Assembly (NCBI GenBank): GCA_030456405.1
Contig: JAKDNQ010000141.1
Location: forward strand, 1-6,067
Source of the DNA: Nitrospira sp.
Lineage (GTDB): Bacteria; Nitrospirota; Nitrospiria; Nitrospirales; Nitrospiraceae
Length of the DNA: 6,067 bases
Direction: 5' to 3'
The translations under genes and the position numbers were made by a program. Below, piece after piece: positions 1 through 5,087 of this stretch (its first letter is position 1; each line of letters starts with the position of its first letter). Under the pieces are notes generated by a model. The model was not told the DNA's origin and searched no databases. It worked only from the letters and a program-made list of their open reading frames with translations.

Positions 1-725
1 CGGCTCGTGAGGGCTTGTCGCTCCGTCCATGGAATGCCCGTGACTTTCAGGAGAGCCCACCCCATGCCGATTGGGCCGATCCAGGTCAGGAGCCATCCAG
101 GCGTGCTCACTCCCATGACGACGTAGGCCCACCAGTGGACCCATTCGAAGAAATAATTCGGATGGCGTGAATAGCGCCAGAGTCCATCGCGACAGACCTT
201 GTCGCGATTCCACGACTTGGATCGGAATTGCGCGAGCTGCCGGTCCGCCATGGCTTCCCCGGACACCGCGAGAATCCAAATCAGCAATCCGACGAACTCG
301 ATCAGCGCGAAGGAGGGTCGCGGGTTTTGGATCAACACCAGAAACGGAAGAGAGAAGGCCGCTAAGGCCAGCGCTTGCAGTTGGAGATACCCAAACATCT
401 TGACCGATTCCGAAGGTCCCCATTGCTCGCGCAGCCGGCGATAGCGAGCGTCCTCTCTCTTGCCGATCACCCGATTGAAGAGAATGTAGAGTCCCAGCCT
501 CCCTGCGTAGAGCACCGCCAAGGTGACCACGACCATTTTTCGCTCCGTCTCGCCAGTGGACTGGGTGGCGTACCACAGTACGACCGCGATGAGACCCATG
601 CACCAGCCGACGTCTACGATCGAGGCATTGCGCATGCGAAGTTGCAGGATCCATAGACCCGCCATGACAACCGCCATGGCCACATACGCAGTGAGGACAA
701 GAAACGGAGGATCCGATCCTATCAT
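1..725 (-). CDS. DUF1295 / steroid 5-alpha-reductase-like membrane protein (3' end outside window)
   Basis: The minus-strand frame from ATG 725-723 stays open for 241 codons to the left edge, so the C-terminus is missing. The product is strongly hydrophobic, with likely membrane segments near residues 8-28, 35-52, 65-83, 112-132, 141-157 and 197-228. The family signature is clear: DRQLAQF (161-167), then DGLWRYSRHPNYFFEW (180-195), then KVTGIPWTERQAL (227-239). In related membrane reductases and methyltransferases (steroid 5-alpha-reductase, ICMT fold) this C-terminal region binds the cofactor. Members are usually about 260-270 residues, so perhaps 20-30 are lost. A GGGAGG ribosome site (736-731) lies five bases before the chosen ATG and decides the start. 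The gene follows the SDR gene by 44 bp on the same strand and is probably co-transcribed with it. The family is certain; the substrate and reaction are unknown. Confidence 0.88.
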   Translation of the reverse strand, partial: MIGSDPPFLVLTAYVAMAVVMAGLWILQLRMRNASIVDVGWCMGLIAVVLWYATQSTGETERKMVVVTLAVLYAGRLGLYILFNRVIGKREDARYRRLREQWGPSESVKMFGYLQLQALALAAFSLPFLVLIQNPRPSFALIEFVGLLIWILAVSGEAMADRQLAQFRSKSWNRDKVCRDGLWRYSRHPNYFFEWVHWWAYVVMGVSTPGWLLTWIGPIGMGWALLKVTGIPWTERQALTS

Positions 726-753
726 CGCGTCCTCCCATGTCCCCGTTCCCGCC

Positions 754-772
754 TTTTACGTCTCACGTTTCA
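754..772. repeat. Short dispersed repeat, shortened copy, across the SDR gene stop
   Basis: This 19-base sequence, TTTTACGTCTCACGTTTCA, matches the repeat at 1844-1869 exactly once seven bases (1852-1858) are removed from the longer copy. It fills much of the 44-bp gap between the SDR gene and the DUF1295 gene and includes the SDR stop codon (TGA, 772-770). The two copies are visible here; from memory, motifs of this kind recur between genes in Nitrospira genomes. Confidence 0.6.
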
Positions 773-1651
773 AGAACTTCCGTCGGGATAGTCCCACAAG
801 TCCGGGCCTCGGCGCGGACGCCCCGCGAGCCATTCGCGAAAACCCGGAATACGAAACGACAGGAGGATCTGAATCTTGTCGCAGCAGAGCGAAAGGTCAG
901 CAGGACGAGGGCTCCCAACATGGTTCCACGCGGAGCCTTTCACCAGGCGGCCTTTCAACTCCGGGTACCAAGGCAGCAAGGCTTCACCAATTTCCCAACG
1001 CGAGAGCCGTTCGCTCCCGCCCAGGTGATAGAGGCCCGGCTGCTTGCGATCGACGAGTTCCCAGATAGCTCGCGCGATGACCCCGGCAGGCAGCGGGCAG
1101 CGGAACTCATCGGCATAGAGCGTCACGTCTCTACCGGCCTTCGCGGTCCGACACATATCTTCGACAAAACTCCTGTCGCCGGTGACCGACGTTCCGGCCG
1201 TCAAGACAATCCGAACGACGGTATGCCCGGGGTTCTGCAAGACGGTCTGTTCGGCTTCCAGCTTGGTTCGGCCATAGACGTTAATCGGATTCGGTTCATC
1301 CGTCTCGCTGTACCAGCCGGTCTTCCCATTGAAGACTTCTCCGCTAGACAGGAAGATGAAAGGAATGTCCTGGGACAGTTGCGCAAGGTGCGCCGTGACC
1401 TCCACGTTGACGCGATAGGCTTGGCCAGGATATTGCTCGCAGGCTTTCGTTCGGCTGAGGGCGGCACAATGGATGAGGAGGTCGGGCTTCAGCGCATGAA
1501 TTCGCGCTTCCACCTTTGATATCTCGGTCAGTTCAAGCTCCGTGCGGGACAGTCCATGTACATCCCAATCGGGAGCCCAGCGGGAGGCAGTCTTCAAAAG
1601 ATACTGCCCGATCAATCCTGCCGCTCCGGTGATGATTGCACGAGGCGCCAT
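770..1651 (-). CDS. RmlD-like extended SDR: NAD(P)-dependent sugar-nucleotide reductase/epimerase family protein
   Basis: This 293-residue cytosolic protein has the extended short-chain dehydrogenase layout. The nucleotide-binding loop TGAAGLIG is at residues 8-15, HCAA at 61-64, the catalytic-region SSGEVFNG at 102-109, and the YxxxK pair as YGRTK (Tyr126, Lys130). The downstream pattern DEFRCPLPAGVIARAIWEL (181-199) and the late RPADLSL (249-255) match the dTDP-4-dehydrorhamnose reductase (RmlD) branch. No other rhamnose genes are present, so a specific role in dTDP-rhamnose synthesis is not supported; another nucleotide sugar or a related keto substrate is equally possible. The length is normal for the family. 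The last roughly 17 residues (PRRGPDLWDYPDGSS) look like a poorly conserved tail, and the stop codon lies inside a dispersed repeat copy. No good Shine-Dalgarno is visible before ATG 1651. The start is chosen because the Rossmann strand begins four residues later. Confidence 0.85.
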   Translation of the reverse strand: MAPRAIITGAAGLIGQYLLKTASRWAPDWDVHGLSRTELELTEISKVEARIHALKPDLLIHCAALSRTKACEQYPGQAYRVNVEVTAHLAQLSQDIPFIFLSSGEVFNGKTGWYSETDEPNPINVYGRTKLEAEQTVLQNPGHTVVRIVLTAGTSVTGDRSFVEDMCRTAKAGRDVTLYADEFRCPLPAGVIARAIWELVDRKQPGLYHLGGSERLSRWEIGEALLPWYPELKGRLVKGSAWNHVGSPRPADLSLCCDKIQILLSFRIPGFREWLAGRPRRGPDLWDYPDGSS

Positions 1652-1700
1652 GGTGAATGATTCTCTAGGAGGCTACAGAAAAACTGTGTAGGCGCCCAGC

Positions 1701-1728
1701 ATCTTACTGGTCGGCACGTCCCGGGCAA
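1701..1728 (-). promoter_or_regulatory. Possible weak sigma-70-like promoter for the SDR gene
   Basis: On the minus strand, TTGCCC (1728-1723) is followed after 16 bases by TAAGAT (1706-1701). Each hexamer matches 4 of 6 consensus positions. It lies about 50 bases before the SDR start, between the inverted-repeat element and the gene, which is where a promoter would be needed if ettA transcripts stop upstream. An imperfect CTACA/TGTAG hairpin (1673-1691) follows in the leader. This is a weak prediction. Confidence 0.25.
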
Positions 1729-1743
1729 CAGGGGCAACACAAC

Positions 1744-1923
1744 GCAGGATGTTCAAAAAGGCTATCCTTCTCACCCGCCCAACCCCGGCGCGCCGAGACG
1801 CGCCTATTCCCAAACAAGGCCGCAGCTCCGAGGCTGACCATCGTTTTACGTTTCACGCCTCACGTTTCACGGTTCTTAGGAGCGATGCAAGAACGCCGCT
1901 GGGAGACTTTTTCAACATCCTGC
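1744..1923. repeat. 180-bp non-coding element with 19-bp imperfect terminal inverted repeats (MITE-like)
   Basis: The left end GCAGGATGTTCAAAAAGGC (1744-1762) and the right end GACTTTTTCAACATCCTGC (1905-1923) are inverted copies matching at 17 of 19 positions. No transposase or convincing open frame lies between them. The interior holds a GC-rich hairpin (GGCGCG 1787-1792 with CGCGCC 1799-1804) and the longer copy of the dispersed ACGTTTCACG repeat. The outermost base of the right end is also the last base of the ettA stop codon TAG (1925-1923). From memory, elements with ends of this type occur many times in Nitrospira genomes. It may be a non-autonomous mobile element or a repeat-derived 3' end for ettA transcripts; no target-site duplication is obvious. 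Confidence 0.6.
1842..1871. repeat. Dispersed repeat with two ACGTTTCACG units, inside the inverted-repeat element
   Basis: ACGTTTCACG occurs at 1848-1857 and again at 1862-1871, a 14-base period, preceded by CGTTTT. A shortened copy of the same sequence is at 754-772. It interrupts the interior of the 180-bp element, which suggests that one repeat family inserted into or recombined with another. No coding potential is seen. Confidence 0.6.
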
Positions 1924-3605
1924 TAACGGGTCAGTTTGCGATAGCGAATGCGATGCGGCTGATCGGCCTCCTTGCCGAGCCGCTTCTTCCGATCCGCTTC
2001 GTACTCGCTATAGTTCCCTTCGAACCAGACCACTTTGCTGTCGCCTTCGAACGCCATCATGTGGGTCGCGATCCGGTCCAGAAACCAGCGATCATGACTG
2101 CTGATGACGGCGCAACCCGCGAAACGTTCCAATCCCTCTTCCAATGCGCGCAAGGTGTTGATGTCGAGATCGTTGGTCGGTTCGTCGAGGATGATGAGGT
2201 TCGCCCCTTCTTTCAACATGCGGGCCAGGTGCACTCGGTTACGTTCGCCGCCGGAGATGTCCTTCACCTTCTTCTGCTGATCGGTGCCCGCAAAGTTGAA
2301 CCGGGCACAGTAAGCTCTGGCGTTGACTTCAGTCTTGCCGAGCATAATAGTCTCGTGGCTTTCAGAAATGATGTCGTAGACGGATTTGCTCGGATCCAGG
2401 CTGCGATCCTGATCTACGTAGCCCAGCGTGACCGTCTCACCGATCTTGATCGTGCCCGCATCCGGCTTCTCTTTCCCGATGATCATGCGGAACATCGTCG
2501 TCTTGCCGGCGCCGTTCGGGCCGATCACGCCGACAATGCCGCCCTTGGGGAGACTGAAGTTCACATTCTCATAGAGGACCTTATCTCCATAGGCTTTGCT
2601 GACGCCATTGCATTCGACGACCACATCGCCCAGCCGTGGGCCCGGTGGGATGTAGATTTCCAAATCCGCGGCCTGCTCGTCCTGTTTCTGATTGACCATT
2701 TCCTCATAGCGGTTGAGCCGCGCCTTGCCCTTCGACTGGCGGGCTTTCGGCGACATGCGGATCCATTCCAACTCATGCTCCAACGACTTGCGGCGCTTCG
2801 ATTCGGCCTTTTCTTCTTTTTCCAGGCGCACCTGTTTCTGCTCCAACCAGGAGGTGTAGTTTCCCTGGAACGGAATACCGTGGCCGCGATCGAGTTCGAG
2901 AATCCAGCCGGCGACGTTGTCGAGAAAGTAGCGGTCGTGCGTGACGGCGATGACCGTCCCTTTGTATTGCTGAAGATGCTGCTCCAGCCATTGCACGGAT
3001 TCGGCATCGAGATGGTTCGTCGGCTCATCGAGCAATAAAATATCCGGCTCCTGGATCATGAGGCGGCAGAGGGCCACTCGGCGCTTTTCGCCGCCTGAGA
3101 GCACCCCGACCTTTGCGTCCGGCGGTGGACAACGCAGCGCATCCATGGCGAGCTCGAGCACGTTTTCCAATTCCCACCCGTTTGCCGCCTCGATCTTCTC
3201 TTGCAGTTGCGCCTGTTTTTCGAGCAACTTCTCCAATTCATCGGGAGTAGCCTCGCCCATCTTGTTGCTGACGGCATCGTATTCGTGCAGCATCGCCACG
3301 AGTTCTTTCTTCCCCTCTTCGACGATTTCTTTCACCGTCTTGTCCGGGTCGAGCTGCGGTTCCTGTTCCAGCAGGCCGACGCTGTAGCCCTTTGAGCGGG
3401 TGATCTCTCCCGTGTAGTTCTGATCGACTCCGGCAATGATCCTGAGCAGCGAACTCTTGCCCGATCCATTCAGGCCCAACACGCCGATCTTCGCGCCGTA
3501 GTAGAAGCCGAGATAAATCTCGCGCAGCACCTGCCGCTTCGGCGGATAGACTTTCCCGACATTGACGAGCGAAAAAATAACTTGTTTATCGTTTGTAGTC
3601 GCCAT
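1923..3605 (-). CDS. ettA: Energy-dependent translational throttle protein EttA (ABC-F ATPase)
   Basis: This 560-residue soluble protein has two ATP-binding cassettes and no membrane segment. Cassette 1 has Walker [10 protein letters not shown] (44-52), signature LSGGE (169-173) and Walker B LLLDEP (190-195, catalytic Glu194). Cassette 2 has Walker [10 protein letters not shown] (362-370), signature SGGER (451-455) and Walker B IILDEP (471-476, Glu475). The charged helical linker at about 242-322, with RQSKGKARL (289-297), corresponds to the P-site tRNA interaction motif. The helical arm insert sits in cassette 1 at about 95-140. These features, VGKVYPPKR near the N-terminus and a length close to the roughly 555 residues of E. 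coli EttA, separate it from Uup, YbiT and YheS. EttA binds the ribosomal E site and gates the first steps of elongation according to the ATP/ADP ratio. An AGGGGA site lies four bases before ATG 3605. The gene lies 82 bp downstream of the HugZ-like gene. Confidence 0.97.
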   Translation of the reverse strand: MATTNDKQVIFSLVNVGKVYPPKRQVLREIYLGFYYGAKIGVLGLNGSGKSSLLRIIAGVDQNYTGEITRSKGYSVGLLEQEPQLDPDKTVKEIVEEGKKELVAMLHEYDAVSNKMGEATPDELEKLLEKQAQLQEKIEAANGWELENVLELAMDALRCPPPDAKVGVLSGGEKRRVALCRLMIQEPDILLLDEPTNHLDAESVQWLEQHLQQYKGTVIAVTHDRYFLDNVAGWILELDRGHGIPFQGNYTSWLEQKQVRLEKEEKAESKRRKSLEHELEWIRMSPKARQSKGKARLNRYEEMVNQKQDEQAADLEIYIPPGPRLGDVVVECNGVSKAYGDKVLYENVNFSLPKGGIVGVIGPNGAGKTTMFRMIIGKEKPDAGTIKIGETVTLGYVDQDRSLDPSKSVYDIISESHETIMLGKTEVNARAYCARFNFAGTDQQKKVKDISGGERNRVHLARMLKEGANLIILDEPTNDLDINTLRALEEGLERFAGCAVISSHDRWFLDRIATHMMAFEGDSKVVWFEGNYSEYEADRKKRLGKEADQPHRIRYRKLTR

Positions 3606-3687
3606 GCATTCCCCTACCTAGTGATGAACTGGTGAGTTGAAAAGAACAATCTTGCCGGATGCTCACAGGAACGTGTGCACGCGCGTA

Positions 3688-4494
3688 CTACAGCGAATGC
3701 AGTATCAGATGTCCCGCGTTCGCCTGAACGGCCAAGCCGGCAAGGCCGTCCCTGGCTTCCGGCGCGTTGCGTACGGGATTGGTAAAGGCCACACGCCCAC
3801 CCTGCATTCGGCCTGGCGTGGTGATCCGAAGGTGAAAACCCAACCGATCCAATGCCGTCACCGTCGCCTGCTGCGCCTCCATATTGCCGAACACACGGGC
3901 AAGCAGCAGCAACGTCGTCGCCTGCTCTGTATTGAATTCACGGATGAGGCTTGATGCCTCATCCGCGAGTGGGTCCACGGCCGCCCCCGCGTAGTCACCC
4001 GGCATGACCCAACCCATCGACCCGAACCCCCCGACAAAATAGATATCCGCCAGCGCCATGCGGAAAAAACCAAAGTCCTGGAAGTCCACCCAATAGGAGG
4101 CATTGGCATGGCGTGCCAGGTAGAGTTCGCGAACCTCGACGGCTTCTTCTTTCGACACCCTGGTTACCGCCCCCATCAACGTCACTCTGGCCGTACCCAG
4201 CGGATCGCTGCGGCTCTCAGGCGGTGTCACCAGCAGACTCGCCCGTGGATCGCCCAGGAGATTTTGCGTATGCATCGCCATCGTGCTGATCAGAAAGACC
4301 GGTTGCCCCTCTTCGTCCAACCCGTAAGGCATCACCGACCCGAAGGGCCAGCCAGGCTGCTTGCGCGAGAGCGTCGAGAGACTACCCGTTGACTGTAAGT
4401 ACACAAGCGTCTTGGCCCGCTCGGCATGGGACGGTTCAGGAACGTCAGGACCATCTGAATCCGGCCCGCTGTTATGTTGTCGTGATGATGACAT
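3688..4494 (-). CDS. HugZ-like FMN-binding split-barrel protein with DUF2470-type C-terminal domain
   Basis: The product is 268 residues from ATG 4494. A disordered, polar N-terminus is followed by a pyridoxamine-phosphate-oxidase-like split barrel (about 21-160). Within it are GWPFGSVMPYGLDEEGQPVFLIS, HTQNLLGDPRASLLV, and ADIYFVGGFGSMGWV, the place where HugZ/CREG-type proteins carry VGGFGRA. A DUF2470-like domain follows (about 174-258) with DPLADEASSLIREFN and TALDRLGFHLRI. Relatives bind FMN or heme, and some open the heme ring. The usual MNxDHxD segment reads FNTEQAT here (187-193), so the histidine is replaced by Gln191 and activity may differ. An upstream GTG (4560) would add 22 residues, but these look unlike the family and have no ribosome site; AAGAGA lies about seven bases before ATG 4494. 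Heme oxygenase activity is not established. Confidence 0.82.
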   Translation of the reverse strand: MSSSRQHNSGPDSDGPDVPEPSHAERAKTLVYLQSTGSLSTLSRKQPGWPFGSVMPYGLDEEGQPVFLISTMAMHTQNLLGDPRASLLVTPPESRSDPLGTARVTLMGAVTRVSKEEAVEVRELYLARHANASYWVDFQDFGFFRMALADIYFVGGFGSMGWVMPGDYAGAAVDPLADEASSLIREFNTEQATTLLLLARVFGNMEAQQATVTALDRLGFHLRITTPGRMQGGRVAFTNPVRNAPEARDGLAGLAVQANAGHLILHSL

Positions 4495-4602
4495 GTCTGA
4501 TCTCTTATCAGTGCAATGGACCGGGTGACACCTTACCCTGGATCTGTCGAACATTTCCACTGAGGACGGGACGTTCCAAATGGACCACGGCCATCGCGTT
4601 CG

Positions 4603-4632
4603 TTTACAGCCCTAGGGGTTTTGGCGTATCAT
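4603..4632 (+). promoter_or_regulatory. Sigma-70-like promoter for the lipoprotein pair
   Basis: TTTACA (4603-4608) and TATCAT (4627-4632) each match 5 of 6 consensus bases and are 18 bases apart. Transcription would start near 4640, leaving a leader of about 60 bases before ATG 4704. The palindrome CCCTAGGG (4610-4617) lies in the spacer and could be a protein-binding site, though nothing proves this. This is the divergent intergenic region between the HugZ-like gene and the lipoprotein genes; no equally good promoter was found for the minus strand. Confidence 0.5.
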
Positions 4633-4693
4633 CCCGCATGCCCCACGAACGCAGTATGGATTGACTACACCTCAACCAAAGAGGCGAGAGAAT

Positions 4694-4698
4694 GGAGG
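4694..4698 (+). promoter_or_regulatory. Ribosome binding site GGAGG deciding the start at 4704
   Basis: GGAGG sits five bases before ATG 4704 and lies inside the codons that would be used if translation began at ATG 4692. The 13 bases GGAGGACGCGATG are identical to those at the start of the DUF1295 gene (735-723, minus strand). An alternative site, GAGG at 4681-4684, lies seven bases before ATG 4692, so the longer form cannot be excluded. Confidence 0.6.
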
Positions 4699-4703
4699 AC
4701 GCG

Positions 4704-5087
4704 ATGGAATGGAAACGTGCTGTTTCGGTCATGCTCTTTGTCGGTCTGATGCTCTTCAATCACGGCTGCGCCTACGTCGGCTCCACAACAGGAACCGACC
4801 ACGCCTTTGTACAAGGAGGGAAGGCGTATATCACCGTGTCTCCCACCCTCGCGGTATCGGTGCCTGTCAATGTGGCCATTGGCGATAAAGTTGCCGAAGC
4901 CGCGGCGAATGCCGCTGTGGGATATCTGAAAGGGCTTCCTGGAGCCATCACATCACTGAGTCGTGCCGAAGCGGTCCAACAAGGTGTGGACGCGGGCGTC
5001 AAGACAGCGGCGGAGACCGGTCAACAGGCCGATCGGGAAGAGTTAACATCGTTCGTTCAAGAGGTTGTTGCGAAAACGAAAATATGA
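4704..5087 (+). CDS. Small putative lipoprotein of unknown function
   Basis: I do not recognise the family. The 127-residue product starts with a short positive n-region (MEWKR), a hydrophobic core (residues 6-18) and LMLFNHGC ending in Cys22, a likely lipidation site. The -3 position is Asn rather than the usual Leu-like residue, so this is an atypical lipobox. The mature part is small, Ala/Val/Gly-rich and without further cysteines. It has a beta-prone stretch (AYITVSPTLAVSVPVNVAIGD) followed by alanine-rich helical sequence (KVAEAAANAAVGYLKG, then SRAEAVQQGVDAGVKTAAE) and a charged C-terminus. It probably faces the periplasm. ATG 4692 would add MEDA in front, which suits a signal peptide less well. 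Its stop overlaps the start of the TPR lipoprotein gene, so the two are translationally coupled and probably work together. Confidence 0.75.
   Translation: MEWKRAVSVMLFVGLMLFNHGCAYVGSTTGTDHAFVQGGKAYITVSPTLAVSVPVNVAIGDKVAEAAANAAVGYLKGLPGAITSLSRAEAVQQGVDAGVKTAAETGQQADREELTSFVQEVVAKTKI

Noticed and set aside
737..1519. Plus-strand open frame of 260 codons
   Set aside because: It is antisense to the SDR gene, and its translation has no domain-like features.
770..1651. Assignment as rmlD in a rhamnose pathway
   Set aside because: The fold and motifs fit the family, but no rmlA, rmlB or rmlC neighbour is present, so the specific function is unsupported.
1673..1691. Terminator or regulatory hairpin CTACA/TGTAG
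   Set aside because: The stem is only five base pairs with a nine-base loop, too weak to call as a separate feature.
1749..3038. Plus-strand open frame of 429 codons
   Set aside because: It lies antisense to ettA, whose protein has complete ABC-F motifs; the plus-strand translation shows no recognisable domain and starts inside the repeat element.
4495..4560. Upstream GTG start for the HugZ-like protein
   Set aside because: The extra 22 residues do not resemble the family, and there is no ribosome site before the GTG; ATG 4494 fits better.
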